From positions 1-37,076 of the forward strand of contig WGNH01000032.1 in the NCBI GenBank assembly GCA_016124665.1: a DNA stretch of 37,076 nt, given 5' to 3'. This stretch comes from Alphaproteobacteria bacterium. Its GTDB lineage: Bacteria; Pseudomonadota; Alphaproteobacteria; Caulobacterales; Maricaulaceae. The position numbers and the translations under genes are program-made. Shown one piece after another: positions 1 through 6,791 of this stretch (position 1 is the stretch's first letter; the number at the start of each line of letters is the position of its first letter). The notes beneath the pieces were generated by a model. It searched no databases. It had not been told where the DNA came from and saw nothing but the letters and a program-made list of their open reading frames with translations.

Positions 1-358
1 AGTCGTGCTCGCCGAAGACCGGCATCGGCAATTCCTCGGCTGCGGATTGCACCACCACATCCTCGACACGCAGCTCGATTTCGCCGGTCGGCAGGTTCGG
101 ATTGATGGTCTCCTCCGACCGCGCTACCACCTTGCCGGTGATCGTCACAACACTCTCGACGCGGGCGCGTTCCAGCAGTTCGAAGTGCTGGCTTTCCGGC
201 TCCAGCACGCATTGGGTCAGGCCGTAATGATCGCGCAGGTCAATGAAAAGCAGGCCCCCATGATCGCGCTTGCGATGGATCCAGCCGGAAATGCGGGCTG
301 TGGTGTCAACATCGCTGGCGCGAAGCTGGGCGCAGGTATGCGAGCGGTAGGCATGCAT
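1..358 (-). CDS. aspS: Aspartyl-tRNA synthetase, N-terminal part (runs off the window)
   Basis: AspRS charges tRNA-Asp (or tRNA-Asp and tRNA-Asn in non-discriminating forms) in the cytoplasm. About 119 N-terminal residues are visible. They begin MHAYRSHTC and continue through [20 protein letters not shown], which is the OB-fold anticodon-binding domain typical of bacterial AspRS, followed by [16 protein letters not shown]. The ATG at 358 is chosen because the N-terminus MHAYR-HTC matches the start I know for alphaproteobacterial AspRS. The reading frame stays open further upstream, but that sequence does not look like the family. A perfect TTGACA lies on the minus strand at 425-430, about 70 bp upstream, but I find no good -10 at the right spacing. 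The catalytic class II domain lies outside the window, so intactness cannot be judged. Confidence 0.93.
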   Translation of the reverse strand, partial: MHAYRSHTCAQLRASDVDTTARISGWIHRKRDHGGLLFIDLRDHYGLTQCVLEPESQHFELLERARVESVVTITGKVVARSEETINPNLPTGEIELRVEDVVVQSAAEELPMPVFGEHD

Positions 359-452
359 GGCGAAAATCCGTTCCGGAAAGCGCGTGAATTTGATCGGCGG
401 GACATGGCGGAGAAGCCCGGCTGTTGTCAAGAATTAGGGTGTGTTTTGAACG

Positions 453-1097
453 TCAGAGGGGCGAGCGGTCGAGACGCGCCGAATCGGTTATCGCGCTCCC
501 GGCCACGGCTGCTGGCAAATCCTCAGCCGGCGTTCGTCCGACCGACATGCCCCGCGCCCATTCACGCCCATCAGCCTCGACACGTTGTTGCATTCCGGCG
601 GTCATAACGCCGTCGCTTGCCGGAAATCCGCCCAGCTGGACGGCAAGCGTGTCGATTGCGCCTGTCTGTGGCCCGGCCCAGATGCAGGACAGGCTGTCAC
701 CATTCCACAGAAGCAGGACGTACTCACCGTTATGGGACAGGAAGCTGGATGTCCCGGAATTGACCGCGCCCGTCACGCCCGCGATCAGCCGATCAAAGTT
801 GTCCTCACGTGCCGCTGGCGGAAGATCCGGCATGAACGACCAGAAAAGCGCGGCGCTGAAAGCGGGAATGACGGCGCTGTGGTCCCCGGACGGAACCGGC
901 GTCCATCCGCGCTCCATCATCTGATCGCGAATGACCGGCCCCTGTGCGTCTACAGGAGTGCAGGCCGCCATCAAGGTGGAGACCTCAGGCGCAGCCGTCA
1001 CGGTGATCTGTTGCGCATCAAGCCGAGGCGCAATGGCAATGACGGACAACGCCGACAGGGAAAACATGGTCGTCCGGACCAACTGCATCGAGAACAT
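453..1097 (-). CDS. Exported protein of unknown function (214 aa)
   Basis: I do not recognise this family. The N-terminus (MFSMQLVRTTMFSLSALSVIAIAPRLDAQQ) looks like a Sec signal peptide, with a hydrophobic core and a likely cleavage after LDA, so the protein is probably periplasmic. The mature part has only two cysteines, in MAACTP and LSCIW. These could form a disulfide. It also has a tryptophan- and glycine-containing middle section. The ATG at 1097 is preferred over the open upstream extension because AGGAG sits 6 nt before it and the signal peptide starts there. An alternative ATG lies at 1088. It is transcribed in the same direction as aspS, 94 bp downstream. A TTGACC at 1172-1177 on the minus strand could be a -35, but no convincing -10 follows. 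Coding is supported by the signal peptide and ribosome binding site; function is unknown. Confidence 0.7.
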   Translation of the reverse strand: MFSMQLVRTTMFSLSALSVIAIAPRLDAQQITVTAAPEVSTLMAACTPVDAQGPVIRDQMMERGWTPVPSGDHSAVIPAFSAALFWSFMPDLPPAAREDNFDRLIAGVTGAVNSGTSSFLSHNGEYVLLLWNGDSLSCIWAGPQTGAIDTLAVQLGGFPASDGVMTAGMQQRVEADGREWARGMSVGRTPAEDLPAAVAGSAITDSARLDRSPL

Positions 1098-1448
1098 TCC
1101 CGGCTCCTGAATTATCCGAAGATGATCGGCAAAATCCGACATGAATGACGTTGCCTGTGGCACGGCACAACGGTCAACTCTAATCGCGCTCATGCCTGAG
1201 TTTCGAGTGACCGCCTGCCCCGATCATTGGCACCCGGCAAGTCCACCAGCATCAGCCTGCCCTGCGGGAAGGTTGTGCCATGTAATCTACGGCCCGGATT
1301 CGCGGGCCGGCGCGGGGAATGCCCCTCTTCATAAATCAAAAACGATAACATTTGCTGTTTGTAAGTAATTATTCACTTGCATTGCCACTTCTGTTGCGCT
1401 ATCCGGAATGTGAATGAACGATCACTTCCTGATCACCGGAGCGGAGCG
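1098..1448. other. Divergent intergenic region (351 bp)
   Basis: This is non-coding DNA between the divergently transcribed exported protein and the TetR gene. Most of it is GC-rich and featureless. The part from about 1328 to 1381 is clearly richer in A and T, and contains the palindrome reported separately at 1360-1381. A second, weaker dyad (GTGA, 8 nt, TCAC) lies within about 1410-1427. Short frames across the region lack a ribosome binding site and any family-like sequence. I could not place a confident sigma-70 promoter for the TetR operon. Confidence 0.6.
1360..1381. promoter_or_regulatory. Candidate TetR operator (22-bp imperfect palindrome)
   Basis: The left half reads TGTAAGTAATT and the right half ATTCACTTGCA. 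In the two-fold symmetric alignment 16 of 22 positions agree, with AAGT and ACTT as perfect inner arms. It lies 67 bp upstream of the TetR start codon in an AT-rich patch, the size and position expected for an autoregulatory TetR-family operator. That this regulator binds here is inference from position only. Confidence 0.4.
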
Positions 1449-2078
1449 ATGGACACCTATCTCGACAAAACCCTGCTGGACCGTGGTCCCGCAGACCAGG
1501 GCATTACCGCCAAACCGGGCTCGACCAAGGCACGCATTGAGCGCGCGGCGCTGAAACTGTTCGCCGCAAGGGGCGTGGACGGGGTTTCGATCAAGGATAT
1601 CGCCAGCGCGTGCGATATTTCGGATGGTGCCATGTACCGCCATTTCAGGAGCAAGGAATCGCTGGCACATACACTGTTCCAGGCGATCCACGCCCGCCTT
1701 CTGGGCATGCTCAGGGAAAAAGCAGTGCCCGATGCCGGGCTGGACGCCACGGTGCGCACCATTGTCACCGCCTATTGTGAGCTTGCCGAGCAGGATCCGG
1801 CGGCCTTCGCCTATCATCTGACCGCGCGCAATACCGTGCTGGCCCGGGCCGGCGATGGCGGGGCCGACCCCTCCTCGCTGATGGCGCAGCGTGTGGCGGC
1901 GGCGATCACGGCCGGCGAGATCCCGGCCGGCGATCCGGAGCTGAAATCCGCCATGGCGCTGGGCGTAGTCCTGCAGGCGGCAGAATACCGGCTCTATGGC
2001 CGCATCACCACGCCGCTGACGAATCTGATCGAGGTGTTCACACGCAGCGTTCTCGCCGTTCTGCGAACAGAAGGATAA
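1449..2078 (+). CDS. TetR/AcrR-family transcriptional regulator
   Basis: This is a 209-residue one-component repressor-type protein. The N-terminal DNA-binding domain (about residues 27-75) contains the family pattern ARIERAALKLFAARGVDGVS, then DIASACDISDGAMYRHF and RSKESLAH, which are the helix-turn-helix and the following helix of TetR proteins. The C-terminal two thirds is helical and variable, as expected for the ligand-binding and dimer domain, so the ligand cannot be read from it. The ATG at 1449 (MDTYLDK) is preceded by GGAGCGGAGCG. An in-frame upstream extension to 1377 would run through the operator-like region and is unlikely. Only 5 bp separate it from the acyltransferase gene, so it very probably heads the TetR-plsC-lplT operon and controls it. 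TetR proteins next to lipid genes often sense acyl-CoA or lipids; here that is inference. Confidence 0.9.
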   Translation: MDTYLDKTLLDRGPADQGITAKPGSTKARIERAALKLFAARGVDGVSIKDIASACDISDGAMYRHFRSKESLAHTLFQAIHARLLGMLREKAVPDAGLDATVRTIVTAYCELAEQDPAAFAYHLTARNTVLARAGDGGADPSSLMAQRVAAAITAGEIPAGDPELKSAMALGVVLQAAEYRLYGRITTPLTNLIEVFTRSVLAVLRTEG

Positions 2079-2083
2079 GCCCG

Positions 2084-2791
2084 ATGCGCGCAACCCTGTT
2101 CAATATCCTCTACTGGACGATGTCCGGTGTTTACGCCGTGCTTTGTGCGCTGCTCGCCCTGATTCCGGGCAAATTCTTCCTGATGCATGGCGTGCGCTCC
2201 TATTGCCGGCTGACGGTGCTGATGATGCGCGTCATCTGCGGCATAAGGGTCGAGGTCCGCGGCACGCCTCCGAAAAACAGGGCGGTCATCATTGCTGCCA
2301 AACACCAGTCCTGGGGCGATGGCATCGTCATGATCGCCAAGACCGGCAATGTAAATTTTGTGGTCGGGGACCATATGCTGAAATTCCCGCTCATCGGCTG
2401 GGTGCTGGAACGCGCGGGTGCCATCGTCGTCAACAATGGCGGCGGCCGCAAGGCACTGGAATCGCTGAATGATGGCATTCATCGTTCGCATGGAGAAACG
2501 CGGCCTATCCTGATCTATCCGGAAGGGCATCTGACCCCGGTCGGCACAGGCAAGCCCTATCGCAAGGGTGTTTACCGCCTGGCCAGCAGCCTCGGACGGC
2601 CGGTCGTGCCGGTCGCCACCAATCTGGGCTGCTTCTGGCCACAACAGGAATGGGGCAAACATCCCGGCACGGCCGTGATCGAATTTCTCGAACCGGTCTC
2701 GCACAGGCTTGACGGGACCAGCTTCATGGCCACGCTGGAAACCACAGTTGAAGCGCATACGCGCCAGCTTGAAGAGGAGGCGCTGTCATGA
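2084..2791 (+). CDS. plsC: 1-acyl-sn-glycerol-3-phosphate acyltransferase (PlsC family)
   Basis: PlsC-family enzymes transfer an acyl group to the sn-2 position of lysophosphatidate or related lysophospholipids at the inner membrane. The 235-residue protein has a hydrophobic N-terminus (residues 5-35) and then the catalytic HX4D motif as HQSWGD (His74, Asp79). The second conserved block is YPEGHLTP around residue 147; here the usual EGT(R/S) reads EGH, a mild deviation. AAGGA precedes the ATG by about 9-10 nt. The stop overlaps the next start by 4 bp (ATGA), implying translational coupling with the LplT-like transporter. In E. coli LplT imports lysophospholipids that the Aas acyltransferase re-acylates. 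The pairing here suggests a lysophospholipid-repair role rather than, or besides, de novo phosphatidate synthesis. Substrate preference is inference. Confidence 0.85.
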   Translation: MRATLFNILYWTMSGVYAVLCALLALIPGKFFLMHGVRSYCRLTVLMMRVICGIRVEVRGTPPKNRAVIIAAKHQSWGDGIVMIAKTGNVNFVVGDHMLKFPLIGWVLERAGAIVVNNGGGRKALESLNDGIHRSHGETRPILIYPEGHLTPVGTGKPYRKGVYRLASSLGRPVVPVATNLGCFWPQQEWGKHPGTAVIEFLEPVSHRLDGTSFMATLETTVEAHTRQLEEEALS

Positions 2792-4104
2792 GTGCCAGAA
2801 TAGCCGTCTCGCTCATCGGACAACGCCGTTACTGGCCCATGCTGGTGGCCCAGTCGCTGGGGGCGTTCAATGATAATTTTTTCCGCTATGCGCTGGTGAC
2901 AATTGTCACTTTCCAGAGCGTCAGCCTGTTCGGGCTTGATTCCGAACTGCTGGTCCCGATCGCCGCATCGGCCTTCACCCTGCCGATCTTCCTGTTCTCG
3001 GCCATAGCCGGCCGGATTGCCGACAAGTTCGACCGTTCAAAAATGATGCGCTTCGCCAAGTTTGCCGAGATATGGCTGATGGTGATTGCAGCCGCCGGCT
3101 TTATCCTGCGGGAACCGCTGCTGCTGATCATCACGCTGTTTTTCATGGGCGTTCAGTCCGCCTTCTTTGCACCGGCCAAGAATTCGGCCCTGCCCACCCT
3201 TCTGGGGCCGCACGAGCTGGTGCCCGGCAATGCCATGATCTCCGGCCTCCTGAATATTTCCGTTCTTGTCGGCATCGGATTTGGCACGGTGATCATCACA
3301 CGGGAATTCGGCCCTGAAATCGTGGGCGGCGGCCTTGTCCTCATGGCCGTGCTCGGCTGGTTGGCCATACGCCAACTCCCCCCTGCCCCGGCCAGCAATC
3401 CCGACATGCCGCTGACCCTCAATTTCGTCTGGGAAATCGTTCGTGTCCTGCGCTCCACACTCGGGCATCCGGAAGTGCTGCGGCCGCTGCTGGGCGCGGC
3501 CTGGTTCTGGATGCTGGCGGCGTCAGTGGTGACACTGATCCCGAATTTCGCACGCTCGGTGCTCGGCACGGACGAAACCGCCGTGCTTCTGTTCAGCGCC
3601 CTGTTCACCATCGGGGCCGCGACGGGGGCCATCCTGTGCGGTGCCCTTTCCGGCAAGGGAGATGCGCTTCCCTTCACTGTTGCCGGGGCCATCGGCCTGG
3701 TCGTGTTCAATGTCGATATCGCCCTGATCACCTGGAATAACCCGCCTCTGCCAGTGGGAGCCGATCTGGTACCCGGTATGGAATTCGTCCGGGATCCGGC
3801 CAATCGCCGCCTGTTGATCGATCTGGTTCTGGCGGCGGTCTCCGCCGGCCTGTTTGTCGTGCCTTTGCAGGCCATGGCACAAAGGCGGGCGCCGGCGGAC
3901 CTCCGGGGCCGTTTGCTGTCGGCCGGCGGCCTGCTCAATGCCGCGACCGCCACACTGGGCCAGTTCACGCTGGCGGCGCTGGCGCTTCTGGGCCTGCCGC
4001 TGCAGTCCGCATTTATCTATCTGGCTGCGATCAGCCTGATCGTGGCCATTGTGGCATTCTTCCGGATGCTGAAACTGCGCGGCACCTCCCCCTCGCCAAG
4101 TTGA
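2788..4104 (+). CDS. lplT: MFS transporter, lysophospholipid transporter LplT-like
   Basis: A 438-residue integral membrane protein of the major facilitator superfamily with about 12 hydrophobic segments. Family-specific motifs are SLGAFNDNFF at the start of TM1, AGRIADKFDRSKMMR in the TM2-3 loop (the MFS motif A position), and QSAFFAPAKNSALP. FNDN and FF-PAK--ALP are the signature I associate with LplT and with the transporter half of transporter-acyltransferase-synthetase fusions. LplT flips lysophosphatidylethanolamine and similar lipids inward for re-acylation. It overlaps plsC by 4 bp, so the two are one translational unit. The fusion proteins in other bacteria carry the same two activities on one chain, which supports a shared pathway. 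The acyl-ACP/CoA synthetase part of Aas is not present nearby. Function is inferred from motifs and context. Confidence 0.8.
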   Translation: MSARIAVSLIGQRRYWPMLVAQSLGAFNDNFFRYALVTIVTFQSVSLFGLDSELLVPIAASAFTLPIFLFSAIAGRIADKFDRSKMMRFAKFAEIWLMVIAAAGFILREPLLLIITLFFMGVQSAFFAPAKNSALPTLLGPHELVPGNAMISGLLNISVLVGIGFGTVIITREFGPEIVGGGLVLMAVLGWLAIRQLPPAPASNPDMPLTLNFVWEIVRVLRSTLGHPEVLRPLLGAAWFWMLAASVVTLIPNFARSVLGTDETAVLLFSALFTIGAATGAILCGALSGKGDALPFTVAGAIGLVVFNVDIALITWNNPPLPVGADLVPGMEFVRDPANRRLLIDLVLAAVSAGLFVVPLQAMAQRRAPADLRGRLLSAGGLLNAATATLGQFTLAALALLGLPLQSAFIYLAAISLIVAIVAFFRMLKLRGTSPSPS

Positions 4105-4110
4105 GCGAAG

Positions 4111-4122
4111 GCGTTTAAACGC
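4111..4122. promoter_or_regulatory. 12-bp perfect palindrome before rnd
   Basis: GCGTTTAAACGC ends 7 bp before the rnd start codon, in the place where a Shine-Dalgarno sequence would normally be. GAAGG lies immediately upstream (4107-4111). In RNA the palindrome could form a 4-bp stem with a UUAA loop, which would bring GAAGG nearer to the start codon. It could also be a DNA operator. Neither role is shown. Confidence 0.35.
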
Positions 4123-4129
4123 GATCCCG

Positions 4130-5281
4130 ATGAAACTGATTACAACGACCAAAGACCTTGAGGACGCGTGCGACGCGCTGGTGCAGTGTGACTTCATTGC
4201 GGTCGACACCGAATTCATACGCGAAAGCACGTTCTGGCCGCAGCTTTGCCTGATCCAGGCGGCGGGCGGCGAGACGGAAGTGCTGATTGATCCGCTCGCT
4301 GACGGCTTGGATCTGGAGCCTTTCTACGACCTGCTGGCCGATGACCGGATCATGAAGGTTTTCCACGCCCCGCGGCAGGATCTGGAAATCTTCTATCACA
4401 TGGCCGACGGGATGATTCCGGCGCCAATCTTCGACAGCCAGGTGGCCGCGATGGCGCTCGGACTGGGTGACAGTATTGCCTATGACAAGCTGGTCATGGC
4501 GGTGCTCAAACACCCGATCGACAAGGGCTCGCGCTTTACCGACTGGTCACGGCGGCCCCTGACGCCGGCGCAATCGGGCTATGCGCTCGCCGATGTCACC
4601 CATCTGCGCGACATGTATCCGATCATCCGCGAGCGTCTGGAAAAAGCCGGGCGGATGGGCTGGGTCGCCGAGGAAATGGCGATCCTGACCAATCCGGCGA
4701 CCTATGAGCAGCATCCGGAAAACGCCTGGCAGCGCCTGAAAGTCCGCAAGAACAGTCCGAAATGGCTGGCGGCGATGAAAGCGGCGGCCGCCTGGCGCGA
4801 GGAAGAAGCGCAGACCCGCGATATTCCGCGCCAGCGTATCGTCAAGGATGAGGGCCTTTACGAGATTGCCCATGCGGCCCCCACCAAGCCGGAAGACCTG
4901 GCGGGCATGCGCGCCCTGCCGCGCGGCTTTGAACGGTCAGCCCCCGCCCAGCGGCTGATCGACAAGCTGAAACCGGCCCTCGCCGACCCCAAGGCCTATG
5001 CGCCTGACGTGCCACCGCCACCGCGGCGGCCGGAAGGGGCCAGCGCCATTGTCGAATTGCTGAAAGTGCTGCTGAAACTGGTAGCGGAAGAGGCCGGTGT
5101 CGCCGCGCGCCTGATTGCCACGGTTCCGGACCTGGAGGAGATCGCTACCAGCGACACTGCCGATGTGCCGGCCCTGCGCGGCTGGCGTCTCGAGGTGTTT
5201 GGCGAGACCGCGCTGGCGCTGAAGCATGGCAAGATCGGCCTGGTTCTGGAAAACGGCAAGGTCGTCGCAAAGCGGCTCTAG
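4130..5281 (+). CDS. rnd: Ribonuclease D
   Basis: A 383-residue 3'-5' exoribonuclease that trims the 3' ends of tRNA and other stable RNAs. The DEDDy exonuclease domain (residues 1-170) is complete. Motif I is VDTEFIRE (Asp26, Glu28), motif II is HAPRQDLEIF (Asp84), and motif III is YALADVTHL (Tyr151, Asp155). An HRDC domain follows at about residues 210-290 (PKWLAAMKAAAAWREEEA, IAHAAPTKPEDL), then a C-terminal extension as usual for RNase D. The start at 4130 gives the normal N-terminus MKLITTT; no standard ribosome binding site is adjacent, and a palindrome occupies that position. It follows the transporter gene by 25 bp. Its TAG stop lies inside the palindrome CTAG at 5278-5281, which also supplies the stop of the convergent ppx gene. 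Confidence 0.93.
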   Translation: MKLITTTKDLEDACDALVQCDFIAVDTEFIRESTFWPQLCLIQAAGGETEVLIDPLADGLDLEPFYDLLADDRIMKVFHAPRQDLEIFYHMADGMIPAPIFDSQVAAMALGLGDSIAYDKLVMAVLKHPIDKGSRFTDWSRRPLTPAQSGYALADVTHLRDMYPIIRERLEKAGRMGWVAEEMAILTNPATYEQHPENAWQRLKVRKNSPKWLAAMKAAAAWREEEAQTRDIPRQRIVKDEGLYEIAHAAPTKPEDLAGMRALPRGFERSAPAQRLIDKLKPALADPKAYAPDVPPPPRRPEGASAIVELLKVLLKLVAEEAGVAARLIATVPDLEEIATSDTADVPALRGWRLEVFGETALALKHGKIGLVLENGKVVAKRL

Positions 5282-6783
5282 AGGCTTTTGACGACCGGTT
5301 CGCGCTCGAGCGATTCCGCCAGTTGGTCAAAGCGGTAACGGGCGCGCTCCACCACCAGATCAGCATCGCCTTCCGGCGCGCTGAGGATGAGGTATTTCTC
5401 GTCCGCGGAGAGTGAAAACCGGTTGAGCAATGCATCCGCACGGCCGGACAATGCCGCGCCGAAGCGCAATCCCAGTCCATACGCCATGGCCCATTGCCGC
5501 GATTCCTCGTCCAGCAAATGCTCGAAAACGCGCGCATCGGCTGGTGGCCGCTTGCCGTCATACCGGTGATGCAAGACCAGCCCCATATAGGCGCGTTCGG
5601 CATGTGCAACCCCGGCGAAGGGCGCATAAAGCGCAAGCTCGCGCGCCAGAGCCGCACGGTGATCGGGGTGATGGCGGGCGCCGACATCACACAGGCGGGC
5701 CGCCGCCGCCCGCACCAGCGGGCTGCGATTGGCGAAAACCGTGTCGCGCTGTGCAAACACGGGTTCCAGCCAACCCGCCATGGCACGGCCGAAGCCGGGG
5801 CTCGGCGCGGCCGGGCGGGCGACCGCCTCGGCTCCGGCCAGCAGCGGATCCACAGCCCTGACACCTTCCGGCAGGCGGTCGAACACCGCGCCTTCCCGGA
5901 CGCCGAATGCGGAGAAAACCACGCGATTGAACTTTCCGCGCTTCATCAGCCGCTTCAGCAGCAATCCGGCATAGGGCAGCATGGCCGCCCGGCGTGCGGA
6001 AATCCCGGGGATACCGGTCAACGAGACCACGCTCAGCCGCGAAGCAAGGCCCGCGATTTCCTTTGCCGCCATCCGGCTGAGCTGGAATTGATGGATGACG
6101 CGCAAGGGATAGTCTGCCTCGGCAATCGCCAGATGCGCCAGCGCCCGCCATGAGCCGCCAACCGCGTAGAGCGTGTCGCCGCACTCCTTCAGAACCGGTG
6201 CCGCGGGTTTGAGAATTGTGTCGATCCAGTCCCTGGCATCTTTGCGGCTGGCCATCAGATTATCCGGTGCGGCCAGCGGGCCCAGTGGCAGCGTAATCCC
6301 CTGCCCCGGATTGCCGCGCGATACCGGCACGATTTCGAGGCTGGACCCGCCCAGATCCGCGGCGGCACCGGTGGCATCGGGTGCGCCGGCAATGACGCCC
6401 ATACCGGCAAGGCGGGCTTCGTCCTCGCCGGAGAGCACAGCGATCTCGATGCCCGCCTCGTTTCTGGCGCGCATGATGAATTCGGGGCCGTCCGACGCAT
6501 CGCGCACGGCAGCCGTGGCCAGCGCGATGCGCTCGCTGACGCCCTTGGCATCCAGCAGGATGGCAAAGCGGCGCAGCGCCCGCAATGCCGCCTCCACGCC
6601 CTCCGGATTGAGGTGTCCGGTCTGGCCCAGCCCCCGGCCCAGCCCGGCGCTGGTCTTTTCATTGAAAACCGGCCACAGCGCCCTGCCTTCCATGCGGAAG
6701 TGCACGAGGCGAACCGAATTGGAGCCGATATCAATAACGGCGAGATCATGCTCGACCGCGTTTTCACCGCTGAGGACCTGCAT
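5278..6783 (-). CDS. ppx: Ppx/GppA-family exopolyphosphatase
   Basis: A 501-residue member of the ASKHA phosphotransferase fold that releases phosphate from polyphosphate ends, or hydrolyses pppGpp. The first phosphate-binding block is AVIDIGSNSVRLV near the N-terminus. The second is AAADLGGSSLEIVPV, with ATAAVRDASDG between them. The C-terminal helical (HD-like) region contains GARHHPDHRAAL and LVLHHRYDG. The ATG at 6783 is used. A TTG at 6795 overlapping the ppk stop as TTGA is a possible alternative adding four residues, and no clear ribosome binding site decides between them. It lies directly downstream of ppk, so synthesis and degradation of polyphosphate are in one transcript. The gene is convergent with rnd and shares a 4-bp overlap with it. 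Confidence 0.9.
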   Translation of the reverse strand: MQVLSGENAVEHDLAVIDIGSNSVRLVHFRMEGRALWPVFNEKTSAGLGRGLGQTGHLNPEGVEAALRALRRFAILLDAKGVSERIALATAAVRDASDGPEFIMRARNEAGIEIAVLSGEDEARLAGMGVIAGAPDATGAAADLGGSSLEIVPVSRGNPGQGITLPLGPLAAPDNLMASRKDARDWIDTILKPAAPVLKECGDTLYAVGGSWRALAHLAIAEADYPLRVIHQFQLSRMAAKEIAGLASRLSVVSLTGIPGISARRAAMLPYAGLLLKRLMKRGKFNRVVFSAFGVREGAVFDRLPEGVRAVDPLLAGAEAVARPAAPSPGFGRAMAGWLEPVFAQRDTVFANRSPLVRAAAARLCDVGARHHPDHRAALARELALYAPFAGVAHAERAYMGLVLHHRYDGKRPPADARVFEHLLDEESRQWAMAYGLGLRFGAALSGRADALLNRFSLSADEKYLILSAPEGDADLVVERARYRFDQLAESLEREPVVKSL

Positions 6784-6791
6784 GCGCTGCG

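Noticed and set aside
425-430. Perfect TTGACA on the minus strand as an aspS promoter
   Set aside because: No acceptable -10 at 16-18 bp, so it is mentioned only in the aspS entry.
1141-1368. 75-codon plus-strand frame in the TetR upstream region
   Set aside because: No ribosome binding site or recognisable sequence, and it overlaps the AT-rich regulatory patch.
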